A stretch of 48,365 nt of DNA from DAITMV01 sp036834985. GTDB taxonomy: Bacteria; Pseudomonadota; Gammaproteobacteria; Burkholderiales; Burkholderiaceae_B. Shown here piece by piece: positions 33,317-42,152 of this stretch; within the stretch, counting starts at the first letter, position 1, and each line of letters begins with the position of its first letter. The stretch is taken from positions 1-48,365 of the forward strand of contig DAITMV010000003.1 of assembly GCA_036834985.1 (NCBI GenBank), given 5' to 3'. Under the pieces are notes generated by a model that was not told the DNA's origin, searched no databases, and saw only the letters and a program-made list of their open reading frames with translations. The translations under genes and the position numbers were made by a program.

Positions 33317-34861
33317 GTGAACCCCTTCCAAAAAGAGCTCAACCGACTCAACCCATTCGCCCAGGCGACCCTGCAACCCCTGTCATACGCCAGTTTGGGA
33401 AAAGGCTTTTTTGTTCCGGTCTCTCCGACACCGTTTAAGGCCACTCCGTACCTGATTCATTACAACGAGCCGCTGGCCGCTCAATTGTCACTTTCAGTAA
33501 CAGACGAGAAGGCGTTGGCGGATATTACCCAAATTTTGTCGGGGCAAGCGGCTTTAGGCGAGATTGAATCGCTTGCAACCGTGTATTGCGGACATCAATT
33601 CGGAAGCTTCGTGCCGCAACTGGGCGACGGGCGCGCCTTGTTGATTGGTCAAGTGCAAGCACAGACCACCCACGACAACCCGACCGGACAGTATGAATTG
33701 CAACTCAAAGGCGCCGGCCCAACACCGTTTTCACGTCGAGCCGATGGCCGGGCTGTTCTGCGCTCGTCCATTCGTGAATACCTGTGCGCCGAGGCCATGC
33801 ATGGCTTGGGCATCCCCACAACGCGCTCACTGTGCCTTACCGGCGCCATGGACCCGGTGTTTCGCGAAACCAAAGAAACAGCCTCGGTCGTCACCCGGGT
33901 GGCCCCTTCATTTGTACGCTTCGGACACTTCGAATACTTTGCCTCAACCAAACAGTACGAGCACCTGCAGCAGCTGGCCGACTATGTGATTGATCGCTAT
34001 TACCCAAAGGCCCGCGAACAAACAAGGCCGGTCTGGGCCCTGCTTGAGGCGGTGGTGCAGCGCACCGCTCAGATGATTGCGGCCTGGCAGGCGGTGGGGT
34101 TTTGCCACGGGGTGATGAACACGGATAACATGTCGATCCTTGGACTGACCATCGACTATGGCCCCTTCGGTTTTCTGGACAGCTTTAAGGCCGATCACAT
34201 TTGCAATCACTCCGACCACAGCGGCCGCTACGCTTACAACCAACAGCCGGGCATTGGCCACTGGAATTTATATGCACTCGCACAGGGTTTGCAGCCGTTA
34301 TTGGGCGATGATGTGGCAGCGATTCGCCAGGTGCTGGACCAATACACCCCCCAGTTTGAAGCCGAGTACAGCCGCCGAATGGGTGCCAAACTGGGGTTCG
34401 CGCATGCCACGCCTGATGACCTGAACTTTATCGCCGATACATTGCAACTGCTTGATAAGCATCATATTGATTTCACGCGCTTTTTCAGAGGATTATCAAC
34501 GCTGGGGGACACACTGACCCTCAGCCTTGGCCATCACCACCCCGATGCCCCGGTCCGCGACCTGTTCATCGATCGACCGGCGTTTGATGCCTGGGCTGTC
34601 GCCTGGCGTGAGCGTTTGGGTCAGCAGGGGCTTGATCCATCCACCCGATCCCAACTTCAAAACCAGCACAACCCCAATATCGTGTTGCGCAATCATATGG
34701 CCCAACAGGCCATCGACCAAGCCAACCATGGCGACTTCTCCGAGGTTGAGCGGCTGTTCAAGGCTCTGGCCCACCCCTATGAGGACCGCCCGGAGCATGC
34801 CCTGTACCTTGGGTTACCGCCTGACTGGGCAGGCTCGCTGGAAGTCAGTTGCTCATCCTGA
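33317..34861 (+). CDS. selO: Protein adenylyltransferase SelO
   Basis: A 514-residue pseudokinase-fold enzyme that transfers AMP to Ser/Thr/Tyr residues of target proteins, linked to redox control. The block L-K-G-A-G-P-T-P-F-S-R and G-R-A-V-L-R-S-S-I-R-E at about 130-155 contains the nucleotide-binding residues, and H-G-V-M-N-T-D-N-M-S with T-I-D-Y-G-P-F-G-F near 260-285 holds the catalytic Asp/Asn and metal-binding Asp. The C-terminus ends S-C-S-S, keeping the Cys that corresponds to selenocysteine in animals. GTG start at 33317 has a weak ribosome site. Confidence 0.95.
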   Translation: MNPFQKELNRLNPFAQATLQPLSYASLGKGFFVPVSPTPFKATPYLIHYNEPLAAQLSLSVTDEKALADITQILSGQAALGEIESLATVYCGHQFGSFVPQLGDGRALLIGQVQAQTTHDNPTGQYELQLKGAGPTPFSRRADGRAVLRSSIREYLCAEAMHGLGIPTTRSLCLTGAMDPVFRETKETASVVTRVAPSFVRFGHFEYFASTKQYEHLQQLADYVIDRYYPKAREQTRPVWALLEAVVQRTAQMIAAWQAVGFCHGVMNTDNMSILGLTIDYGPFGFLDSFKADHICNHSDHSGRYAYNQQPGIGHWNLYALAQGLQPLLGDDVAAIRQVLDQYTPQFEAEYSRRMGAKLGFAHATPDDLNFIADTLQLLDKHHIDFTRFFRGLSTLGDTLTLSLGHHHPDAPVRDLFIDRPAFDAWAVAWRERLGQQGLDPSTRSQLQNQHNPNIVLRNHMAQQAIDQANHGDFSEVERLFKALAHPYEDRPEHALYLGLPPDWAGSLEVSCSS

Positions 34862-34912
34862 ATGCGGTATGATGTGTTTATTAATGAACCGACATATTGA
34901 TGTTTGCCCAAC

Positions 34913-35545
34913 ATGAAGTTTTTACTCGATTTATTTCCCATCCTCATGTTTTTTGCAGCCTATAAATGGGGCGGTGCTCACCCCGACGAGGCGGCAGCGT
35001 TGTTGTCCCAGTACGTCGGTGCAGTGGTCCAAGGTGGTGTGATACATGCCAAGGAAGCACCCGTTCTAGCCGCCACAGTGGTCACGATTGCAGCGACTCT
35101 ATTGCTGGTTGTGATCGAAAAAATCCGCGGCAAAAGCATCGACACCATGCAGTGGGTATCCCTGGGCATCGTCACCGTGTTTGGCGGGGCCACCTTGTTT
35201 TTTCACGACGAAACCTTCATCAAATTCAAACCCACGGCCCTGTATTGGTTGATGGGTTCAGCCTTGATGATTGGCCAGGTCTTTTTGAACAAAAATGCGC
35301 TCAAAGGCATGATGGGCGCACAGATTAAAATGAGCGAAGCCATCTGGGCCAAACTACTGTGGGCCTGGGTCGTATTTTTTGCGGTCATGGGCGCGTTAAA
35401 TGTCTACGTTGCCTCGCACTACAGTACCGATGTCTGGGTCAATTTCAAGCTGTTTGGCACGCTGGGTGCAACAATTGCATTTATTGTGGGACAAAGCCTG
35501 TTGATCTCCAGACACATTGAACACGACGAAAAGAGCCCGCAATGA
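34913..35545 (+). CDS. yciB: YciB/IspZ septation membrane protein
   Basis: A 210-residue inner-membrane protein with about five membrane helices. M-K-F-L-L-D-L-F-P-I-L-x-F-F-x-x-Y-K is the family start, and F-L-N-K-N and the Trp-rich final helices are typical. YciB affects cell-envelope synthesis and septation by an unclear mechanism. Compared with E. coli (179 residues) there are about 25 extra residues in the first loop (A-A-L-L-S-Q-Y-V-G region). ATG at 34913 was used rather than TTG at 34904. Its end overlaps the bolA-like gene by 4 bp. Confidence 0.93.
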   Translation: MKFLLDLFPILMFFAAYKWGGAHPDEAAALLSQYVGAVVQGGVIHAKEAPVLAATVVTIAATLLLVVIEKIRGKSIDTMQWVSLGIVTVFGGATLFFHDETFIKFKPTALYWLMGSALMIGQVFLNKNALKGMMGAQIKMSEAIWAKLLWAWVVFFAVMGALNVYVASHYSTDVWVNFKLFGTLGATIAFIVGQSLLISRHIEHDEKSPQ

Positions 35546-35802
35546 AGCCCACCGCCGATCAACTCAAAGAGCGGCTAGTCGCCCACTTTGGAGATTCGGT
35601 CCAGGTAACGGACGATTCCCATTTACACGTAGGCCATGCAGGTGCCCAAGGCGGCGGGCATTACAGTGTCAAAATTTGCTCGCAAAGATTTACAGGTTTG
35701 AACACGCTGGCACGTCACCGACTGGTGTATGATTCCGTCGCTGATTGGATGCCACACGCAATACACGCTTTGTCGATTACTGCGCTCATTCCGGCACAGT
35801 AA
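35542..35802 (+). CDS. bolA: BolA family protein
   Basis: An 86-residue protein with the BolA/IbaG fold. The conserved D-S-H-L-H-V-G-H near residues 25-32 and the R-H-R-L-V-Y-D near 58-64 are intact; the latter His is the Fe-S cluster ligand when partnered with a monothiol glutaredoxin. ATG overlaps the yciB stop by 4 bp (ATGA). The run yciB-bolA-parvulin is typical of betaproteobacteria. Confidence 0.92.
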   Translation: MKPTADQLKERLVAHFGDSVQVTDDSHLHVGHAGAQGGGHYSVKICSQRFTGLNTLARHRLVYDSVADWMPHAIHALSITALIPAQ

Positions 35803-35845
35803 GTTTTTGTTTTTAAAGATACTCAGAATTCAAAGGAAACATCCT

Positions 35846-36628
35846 ATGTCTAAGCTGACTGCTCAACTCGTAGCGGCCGCCATTGGTTTGTGCATCGGAG
35901 GTAGTGCACTGGCCCAGAATATCGCTGTGGTTAATGGCCGCCCTGTGCCAAAATCCCGCGCAGACTTTTTTATCAAAGAGCAGACCAAGCAAGGTCAACC
36001 TGACTCCCCAGAACTGCAAAAGCTGGTGCGTGACGAGTTGATCAACCGCGAAGTGTTGCAGCAAGAAGCCGAGAAAAAGGGTCTGGGCTCAAGCGATACA
36101 GTCAAGCAGCAACTGGAACTGATGAAACAGGCGGTCTTGTTGAACGCATTACGTGATGACTACTTTGCCAAAAACAAACCCACGGACGAAGAAATCAAGG
36201 GCGAGTACAACAAGCTCAAAGGTCAGTTTGGTGATCGCGAATACCGCGCACGCCACATCCTGGTCGATAGCGAAGACAAAGCCAAAGGTTTAATTGAGCA
36301 GTTGAAAAAAGGCGCCAAATTTGAAGATCTGGCGAAAGCCAACTCCAAAGACACGGGCAGCGCACAAAATGGCGGCGACCTGGACTGGGCAGCACCCGGT
36401 AACTATGTACCCGAGTTCTCTGCTGCAATGACCAAGCTGGAAAAAGGTAAATTTACTGAAGTACCAGTGCAGTCACAATTTGGCTTTCACATCATCAAGC
36501 TTGACGATGTGCGCGACGCTAAAATCCCAAGTATTGATGAAGTCAAACCACAGATTTCCCAGAGCCTGATGACACAAAAATGGCGCAAGTATCAAGCCGA
36601 TTTGCGAGCCAAAGCCTCTGTCAAGTAA
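35846..36628 (+). CDS. Exported parvulin-type peptidyl-prolyl isomerase
   Basis: A 260-residue periplasmic foldase of the SurA/PrsA-like group. A signal peptide (cleavage after A-L-A-Q) precedes an N-terminal helical chaperone region and a parvulin domain at about 130-225, with R-A-R-H-I-L-V, F-E-D-L-A-K, N-G-G-D-L-D-W and Q-S-Q-F-G-F-H-I-I-K. ATG at 35846 has AAAGGA eight bases upstream; the open frame begins earlier, at 35729, inside bolA. It converges with nagZ, and a bidirectional terminator separates them. Confidence 0.93.
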   Translation: MSKLTAQLVAAAIGLCIGGSALAQNIAVVNGRPVPKSRADFFIKEQTKQGQPDSPELQKLVRDELINREVLQQEAEKKGLGSSDTVKQQLELMKQAVLLNALRDDYFAKNKPTDEEIKGEYNKLKGQFGDREYRARHILVDSEDKAKGLIEQLKKGAKFEDLAKANSKDTGSAQNGGDLDWAAPGNYVPEFSAAMTKLEKGKFTEVPVQSQFGFHIIKLDDVRDAKIPSIDEVKPQISQSLMTQKWRKYQADLRAKASVK

Positions 36629-36666
36629 TTCAAAGCATATGTGGGCGCTCTGGGCCCGCTGCGCAT

Positions 36667-36695
36667 AAAAAACCCGGCGCCAAGCCGGGTTTTTT
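36667..36695. terminator. Bidirectional intrinsic terminator
   Basis: AACCCGGC and GCCGGGTT form a perfect 8-bp GC-rich stem around a five-base loop, with an A-run on the left and a T-run on the right, so it can act for both the plus-strand parvulin transcript and the minus-strand transcript ending with nagZ. The clearest terminator in the window. Confidence 0.93.
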
Positions 36696-36735
36696 GTTGC
36701 CACTTGTTATGTGGCCATGACAGGCCAGTGCGACC

Positions 36736-37773
36736 TTATTCCGCGCTAAGCCCCTTAATTTTTTCAACCGCCCCCAAATACTCGACATCAGCCTGCAATG
36801 CCCGCCAATCCGGTGCAATAGCCTTGGGTAACAGATGCTCCATGCGCTGGGCGGACGCCTGACGGACAGACACCAGATCCGCCGCCAGCAGCGCCTCAAT
36901 GTCATCAAAGTCGTTGCATGCCAGCAGTGCATCACAACCGGCGCTCAGAGCCGCCTTGGCCCTTGCAACAATATCGCCTGCCACATAGGCACCCGCCATA
37001 CCCAGGTCATCACTGATCACCGCACCGTTATACGCCAACCGACCCCTGAGAATCTCCTGAATCCACCGGGGGGAGAACCCGGCGGGCAAGCTGTCAACCT
37101 GGGTGTAGATCACATGGGCAGGCATCACACTGGCCAGAGTCAGTGACCCCAAAAAGGCGTAAGGCTCCACATCGTTGGCCAATATCTCATCCAGTGAACG
37201 CTCATCAACAGGCACCGCATGATGGCTGTCTGCCTCCGCCCAGCCATGACCCGGAAAATGTTTTCCACAGCCTCTCATGCCAGTCAGAGACATCCCGTGT
37301 AACAGCGATTTGGCCAGCAAGCCAACTGACTGCGGGTCCCGGCCCAACGAACGATCACCAATTACACCGCTGCGTTCATAGTGTAAATCCAGCACCGGTG
37401 TAAAACTCATGTCCACGCCACAAGCGCGCAATTCAGCAGCCAGTACATAACCAACCGCGCTGGCCAAGCTCAAGGCCTTGGCGGCATTGTTCGCGTAGGC
37501 CTGCTCCAGGGCGGCCATCGGAGGAATACTGGTAAAACCATCACGGAAACGCTGTACGCGCCCGCCTTCATGATCCACAAAAATCACCAACGGGGTGCTG
37601 CGCAGACCATGAATGTGATCGGTCAGAGCGATAAGTTGGTCTTTAGACTCAAAATTCCGGTTGAATAAAATGACCCCGCCCACCTGCGGATGGGACAGTC
37701 GGCGTAGATCGTCCTGCGACAAGGTCAAGCCGGTAATACCAATAATCAAGGGACCCAAAGGTTGATGGTTCAT
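36736..37773 (-). CDS. nagZ: Beta-N-acetylglucosaminidase NagZ
   Basis: A 345-residue glycoside hydrolase family 3 enzyme that removes GlcNAc from anhydro-muropeptides during cell-wall recycling. D-H-E-G-G-R-V-Q-R-F and K-H-F-P-G-H-G, followed by D-S-H-H with the catalytic-dyad His and Asp loop, are all intact. ATG at 37773 was preferred; the frame is open to a TTG at 37803 that overlaps acpS. It is the last gene of the long minus-strand unit that begins at lepA, and ends before the terminator. Confidence 0.95.
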   Translation of the reverse strand: MNHQPLGPLIIGITGLTLSQDDLRRLSHPQVGGVILFNRNFESKDQLIALTDHIHGLRSTPLVIFVDHEGGRVQRFRDGFTSIPPMAALEQAYANNAAKALSLASAVGYVLAAELRACGVDMSFTPVLDLHYERSGVIGDRSLGRDPQSVGLLAKSLLHGMSLTGMRGCGKHFPGHGWAEADSHHAVPVDERSLDEILANDVEPYAFLGSLTLASVMPAHVIYTQVDSLPAGFSPRWIQEILRGRLAYNGAVISDDLGMAGAYVAGDIVARAKAALSAGCDALLACNDFDDIEALLAADLVSVRQASAQRMEHLLPKAIAPDWRALQADVEYLGAVEKIKGLSAE

Positions 37774-37792
37774 GTTCAAAGACTCAATGTTG

Positions 37793-38182
37793 TTATTGTT
37801 CAATAATTACAAAAGCAACTGCGTGCTCAGACTCATCACTGATCGACACATGCACCCGCCAGCCATGCTCACACGCATAACGCTCCAGCGCATCTCGTAA
37901 GCCAATCACCGGTTTACCTTGTTCATCATTCAAAACCTGCATGTTCTGCCAGACTACGATGTCGCGAATGCCCGTCCCACAGGCCTTTGCAAATGCTTCC
38001 TTGGCTGCAAAACGATTGGCCAAAAACTGTACGCCGCGGGCAGCACTTTTACCCAAACGGTCGTTAAAAACGTCCATCTCGGCGTCGGTCAGGATACGCC
38101 GCGCAAATGGCTCGCCTAACCTGCTAAAACTCTCTTGAATCCGCTCGATGCACACAATATCAGTTCCGATACCTACAATCAT
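37793..38182 (-). CDS. acpS: Holo-[acyl-carrier-protein] synthase
   Basis: A 129-residue enzyme that attaches 4'-phosphopantetheine from CoA to acyl carrier protein. G-I-G-T-D-I-V-C-I-E-R-I near the start (with the metal-binding Asp) and R-F-A-A-K-E-A-F-A-K-A near residue 57 are the two hallmarks. A GAGGGG ribosome site lies before ATG at 38182. It follows pdxJ by 20 bp, the usual pairing. Confidence 0.96.
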   Translation of the reverse strand: MIVGIGTDIVCIERIQESFSRLGEPFARRILTDAEMDVFNDRLGKSAARGVQFLANRFAAKEAFAKACGTGIRDIVVWQNMQVLNDEQGKPVIGLRDALERYACEHGWRVHVSISDESEHAVAFVIIEQ

Positions 38183-38202
38183 GCGTCCCCTCTTGCAGTC
38201 AC

Positions 38203-38946
38203 TTAACGAGGACGCAACGCCGCGAGCCGCGCCTTGATCATTTTGGCTTTCATCTCGCGAATCGCTGGCTGCCAGCCGGCAAAAATAGCATGCGCCACAA
38301 TTGCGTGACCAATATTCAGTTCGCTGATGCCCGGGATGGCGGCAATGGGTTCGACGTTATCGTAATGCAAACCGTGTCCTGCGTTAACTTTCAGTCCAAG
38401 CCTGATGCCCATGTCCACTCCGTCACAGATACGCTTTAACTCATGCGCAATGTCTTTTGGGGCGGTAGATTCGGCGTATTTGCCTGTATGCAACTCAATC
38501 ACAGGAGCGCCCGCATCAGCCGCCGCCTGAATTTGCGCTGCCTCAGGATCAATAAACAGCGACACCCGAATACCCTTGCTCGCCAGTCGGCCGACTGCTG
38601 ACTTGACACGTTCAAACTCTGCTACAACATCCAAACCGCCTTCCGTGGTGACCTCCTCACGGCGCTCAGGTACCAGACACACATCACTTGGAAGGATACT
38701 TAATGCCAGTTGCAGCATATCCTCCGCCAGCGCGCATTCGAAGTTCATGCGGGTTTTTAAAAGCGGAGCAATCGCAATGGCGTCTGCATCCTGCATATGG
38801 CGACGGTCTTCCCTCACGTGCAAGGTTATGGCATCAGCCCCCGCTTCTTCGGCCAACAGGGCCGCTTTAATAGGGTCTGGGTACACACTGCGGCGTGCCT
38901 GCCGTACGGTGGCCACGTGGTCGATATTTACGCCAAGCTCAATCAT
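38203..38946 (-). CDS. pdxJ: Pyridoxine 5'-phosphate synthase
   Basis: A 247-residue TIM-barrel enzyme that makes pyridoxine phosphate (vitamin B6) from 1-deoxyxylulose phosphate and 3-amino-2-oxopropyl phosphate. L-G-V-N-I-D-H-V-A-T-V-R-Q-A-R at the start, H-V-R-E-D-R-R-H-M-Q near 43-52 and V-N-A-G-H-G-L near 190 are intact. ATG overlaps the recO stop by 4 bp. Confidence 0.96.
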   Translation of the reverse strand: MIELGVNIDHVATVRQARRSVYPDPIKAALLAEEAGADAITLHVREDRRHMQDADAIAIAPLLKTRMNFECALAEDMLQLALSILPSDVCLVPERREEVTTEGGLDVVAEFERVKSAVGRLASKGIRVSLFIDPEAAQIQAAADAGAPVIELHTGKYAESTAPKDIAHELKRICDGVDMGIRLGLKVNAGHGLHYDNVEPIAAIPGISELNIGHAIVAHAIFAGWQPAIREMKAKMIKARLAALRPR

Positions 38947-39650
38947 GATTTTTTCAATTGCTCCATCCAGGTGCGGGACATCAGGGGGTAAGGTCCGCTG
39001 TAGTCGCTCAACAGTTGACGGGTCAGTGGTCGAATGGCAAGCGCCATGTCGTCACTGCAGACGCCCTGCTCCCGCAAGGTTATCAGTAAGTCGCCCATAA
39101 AACCCGAGGCTCGGGAGGCGGCAGGTTGGGTCTGTTTCAAAAACCCCTGCCCATCACTCCATTGATAGAACGCTTGTGGATCAAATTCGGTCCCTTGCCA
39201 ATCGCCAGATAGATCCAGACCAAAACCCATGGATTCCAAAGCTGACAGCTCAAAGGTGCGGACCGCCTGCGCGACCGAGTACCCAGAAGCAAGTTGTGCC
39301 AAGGTACGCATATAAACGTCAAATAGCTCGGGGTGAGGATCTTCTCGCTGAAAAAACCGCATCATCAGCTCGTTCAGATAATAGCCGGCCAACAGGCCCT
39401 GCCCCTCTGGCGGCAAATGCCCGCCTGCCCATTCGGCATGGGTGAGGTTTTTAACCTCCCCTTTGCCCGTGTACTTGACCAGTAGCGGCTGCAGACTGAG
39501 CAATATGCTTCGCAAAGCCGAATGCGGCCGTTTGGCACCTTTGGCGACGACAGGCAGCCGTCCCTGATGGCGGGTAAAGATTTCTACAACAAGGCTGGTC
39601 TCTTTATAAGGCAGCGCGTGCAGAACATAGGCTGGATACGTATCACTCAT
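38943..39650 (-). CDS. recO: DNA repair protein RecO
   Basis: A 235-residue protein that acts with RecF/RecR to load RecA on gapped DNA. The N-terminal OB-fold (Y-V-L-H-A-L-P-Y-K-E-T-S, G-x-L-x-V-V-A-K-G-A-K-R) is clear, followed by a helical domain. ATG at 39650 was chosen, as the upstream open frame to 39845 is inside era; the start overlaps the era stop by 8 bp. No zinc-finger Cys set is seen. Confidence 0.93.
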   Translation of the reverse strand: MSDTYPAYVLHALPYKETSLVVEIFTRHQGRLPVVAKGAKRPHSALRSILLSLQPLLVKYTGKGEVKNLTHAEWAGGHLPPEGQGLLAGYYLNELMMRFFQREDPHPELFDVYMRTLAQLASGYSVAQAVRTFELSALESMGFGLDLSGDWQGTEFDPQAFYQWSDGQGFLKQTQPAASRASGFMGDLLITLREQGVCSDDMALAIRPLTRQLLSDYSGPYPLMSRTWMEQLKKS

Positions 39651-40548
39651 ATCCCAAGGTGCGTAGCAAACCTGCGTCATCTGCCCAACCACTCCGCACC
39701 TTGACCCAGGTTTCCAGGTAAACCGGGCCACCGAGAAGACGCTCCAGATCCTGACGGGCCTCTGACGAAATCCGTTTGAGCTTTTCGCCGCCCTTGCCAA
39801 TGACCATCGCCTTGTGGGTGTCACGATCGACCAGAATGGATGCAAAAATCCGGCGCAGTTGCCCCTCAGTTTCGAACTTGTCGATCACAACCGTGCAGGT
39901 GTAAGGTAATTCGTCGCCCACCAGTCGAAAGAGCTTTTCCCGGATGCGTTCAGCCGCTAAAAAGCGCTCGGGGCGATCGGTTAAAGTGTCTTCGTCAAAC
40001 AAAAACTCTTGCTCAGGTAAATTCTGCGCAATCAGCTCAAGCAAACGGTCCAGGTTGTCGTGCGACTGCGCACTGACCGGAATAATTTCTTTGAACTCAC
40101 GAAGCTCAGACACCTTTTGCAAAAAAGGCAGGCTCTGGGCCTTGTTCTCCAGCGTATCGAGTTTGTTCACCACTGCGATCACGGGGACGTCTTTAGGCAA
40201 AATGGTCAACACCTGTTTGTCAGCCTGAGACAATTTTCCGCATTCAACCACCCATACCACCACATCGACATCCACCATGGTGGTTGTGACGGATTTATTC
40301 ATGGTTTTATTCAACGCATTGGAAAACTTGGTCTGAAACCCCGGGGTGTCCACAAATACAAACTGGGTTGGCGGTGTTTTATCAAGTTGGGTCAACACCC
40401 CCATCACGCGATGACGGGTAGTCTGTGGCTTGGCCGAGGTAATGGACAAATGCTCGCCGATCAAGGCATTCATCAAGGTCGACTTTCCAACATTGGGTCG
40501 CCCTACCACGGCAATCAAGCCACAACGGCCCATCGGTTGTGTACTCAT
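39643..40548 (-). CDS. era: GTPase Era
   Basis: A 301-residue ribosome-assembly GTPase that binds 16S rRNA near its 3' end. G1 G-R-P-N-V-G-K-S at 14-21, G3 D-T-P-G-F, G4 N-K-L-D near residue 130 and a C-terminal KH domain (G-K-G-G-E-K-L-K-R-I) are intact. The gene overlaps rnc by 4 bp and recO by 8 bp. Confidence 0.96.
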   Translation of the reverse strand: MSTQPMGRCGLIAVVGRPNVGKSTLMNALIGEHLSITSAKPQTTRHRVMGVLTQLDKTPPTQFVFVDTPGFQTKFSNALNKTMNKSVTTTMVDVDVVVWVVECGKLSQADKQVLTILPKDVPVIAVVNKLDTLENKAQSLPFLQKVSELREFKEIIPVSAQSHDNLDRLLELIAQNLPEQEFLFDEDTLTDRPERFLAAERIREKLFRLVGDELPYTCTVVIDKFETEGQLRRIFASILVDRDTHKAMVIGKGGEKLKRISSEARQDLERLLGGPVYLETWVKVRSGWADDAGLLRTLGYE

Positions 40549-41252
40549 GAGGTGTGCTTTTTCAGTAAATGCGGTGGAATATGTTCAAACAGATGTTCAG
40601 CCGCGGCTTGCTCGGCCATACGACGTGAGGTCCCAGTGCCAATAGCGGACAGCTGTAAGGGTGCCACATCACAACGTACCTCAAAATGAGTCGATTGTGC
40701 AGTCCCCCCTTCTACAACGACCTGATAGGCGGGTAAGGGAAGACGAGCTGCCTGTAGGAATTCCTGCAAACGGGTTTTGGCATCTTTACCCAGAGCCTGG
40801 ACAGGCATGTCGTCGAGCAATGGCTCAATCAGCGAGCGGATCACACGGTCAGCGGCATCAAAACCACCATCCATCAGGATGGCACCGATAATGGCCTCTA
40901 CCGCGTCGGCTAAAATACTGGGACGTGATGCCCCGCCGCTTTTGATTTCACCCTCACCCAACCGCAGCAGGGGAGACAGCTCAAGCTTTTCGCCCAAGCG
41001 TGCGAGGCAGTCTTGCCGCACCAGATGCGAGCGCATTCGTGACAGGCGCCCTTCATCCTCTTGCGGATGCCGGTTATACAAGATAACCGAGACCACACAA
41101 TTGAGCACGCTATCGCCCAAAAACTCCAGCCGTTCATTGTGACCTGCCGAATGACTGCGGTGCGTCAACGCCTGAACCAAACCATCCAGACGGGTAAACT
41201 GATAACCCAATTGCTCTTGCAATGGTTGGTAGCGAGGCGGCTGGACGCTCAC
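40545..41252 (-). CDS. rnc: Ribonuclease III
   Basis: A double-strand-specific endonuclease of about 235 residues that processes rRNA and mRNA. The signature N-E-R-L-E-F-L-G-D-S contains the metal-binding Glu/Asp, and a C-terminal dsRNA-binding domain covers about residues 155-228. GTG at 41252 was chosen; a TTG at 41264, overlapping the lepB stop by 8 bp, would add four residues. An AAGG near the GTG is rather close, so the start is uncertain by these residues. Confidence 0.94.
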   Translation of the reverse strand: MSVQPPRYQPLQEQLGYQFTRLDGLVQALTHRSHSAGHNERLEFLGDSVLNCVVSVILYNRHPQEDEGRLSRMRSHLVRQDCLARLGEKLELSPLLRLGEGEIKSGGASRPSILADAVEAIIGAILMDGGFDAADRVIRSLIEPLLDDMPVQALGKDAKTRLQEFLQAARLPLPAYQVVVEGGTAQSTHFEVRCDVAPLQLSAIGTGTSRRMAEQAAAEHLFEHIPPHLLKKHTS

Positions 41253-41256
41253 GACC

Positions 41257-42150
41257 TTACTCAAACCGGCCGATCCGGCTAAGTTGGCTAAAGTTCATCC
41301 AGATAAAAAACGCCTTGCCCACGATATTTTTGTCTGGCACAAACCCCCAGTAACGGCTGTCGCTGGAGTTATCACGGTTATCACCCATCGCAAAATAGTG
41401 CCCTGAGGGTACTTTGCAGATAAACCCTGTGGTGTTGTACTGGCAATTGTCGCGAAACGGAAATTGATCCGCGCCCATCACATAAGAGGGTTTGTCCTCG
41501 TCATTTAAGACGCGATGGGTCACCCCTCCCAGTTTTTCTTCGAACTGCTTGGAGTACAACACTTTGTCAGCGTCGAAAAAATCCGGCAGGGGTTTGCTTG
41601 GTTGAGGCACCTGGTTGATATACAGCCGCTTGTTGCGATACTCCACCGTGTCACCCGGCAGGCCCACAATACGCTTGATGTAATCCAGTGAAGGGTCCTT
41701 GGGGTATCGAAATACCATCACGTCCCCGCGCTTGGGCTGCGATACGTCGATGATTTTTTTATCAATCACCGGCAAACGAATGCCGTAGATAAACTTGTTG
41801 ACCAAGATCAGATCTCCAACCACCAAGGTTGGAATCATCGAGCCCGATGGAATCTTAAAAGGCTCAACCACAAAAGAACGCAGTCCAAACACAAACAAAA
41901 TGACCGGAAAAAAGCTCGCGGTGTACTCCAGCCACAAGGGCTGGCGAAGGTGCTGCTCTTTAAGGGTCATTTTGGCGCGATGAACCGCCTGTTCTCCAGA
42001 GGACGTCAACAGGGCACTGGCGCGGCTGTCGAACTCGGCAATTGCTTTTTGTGCAGCTTCAAAGCGACGTGGCTTAAAGATGAGTAGATCGAGCACATAA
42101 AAAAAGCCTGTAAACAGCACCAGCAAAAACAGGATGAGAGAAAAATTCAT
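41257..42150 (-). CDS. lepB: Signal peptidase I
   Basis: A 297-residue inner-membrane protease that removes signal peptides. Two membrane helices (about 4-24 and 78-95) precede the catalytic part: P-S-G-S-M with Ser104 and Y-I-K-R with Lys159, then G-D-N-R-D-N-S-S-D-S-R. Start is two bases after the lepA stop, with its ribosome site inside lepA. Order lepA-lepB-rnc-era-recO is typical. Confidence 0.96.
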   Translation of the reverse strand: MNFSLILFLLVLFTGFFYVLDLLIFKPRRFEAAQKAIAEFDSRASALLTSSGEQAVHRAKMTLKEQHLRQPLWLEYTASFFPVILFVFGLRSFVVEPFKIPSGSMIPTLVVGDLILVNKFIYGIRLPVIDKKIIDVSQPKRGDVMVFRYPKDPSLDYIKRIVGLPGDTVEYRNKRLYINQVPQPSKPLPDFFDADKVLYSKQFEEKLGGVTHRVLNDEDKPSYVMGADQFPFRDNCQYNTTGFICKVPSGHYFAMGDNRDNSSDSRYWGFVPDKNIVGKAFFIWMNFSQLSRIGRFE

Positions 42151-42152
42151 GC

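Noticed and set aside
40060..40689. 209-codon plus-strand frame over era/rnc
   Set aside because: Spans two conserved essential genes on the opposite strand; no recognisable domain.
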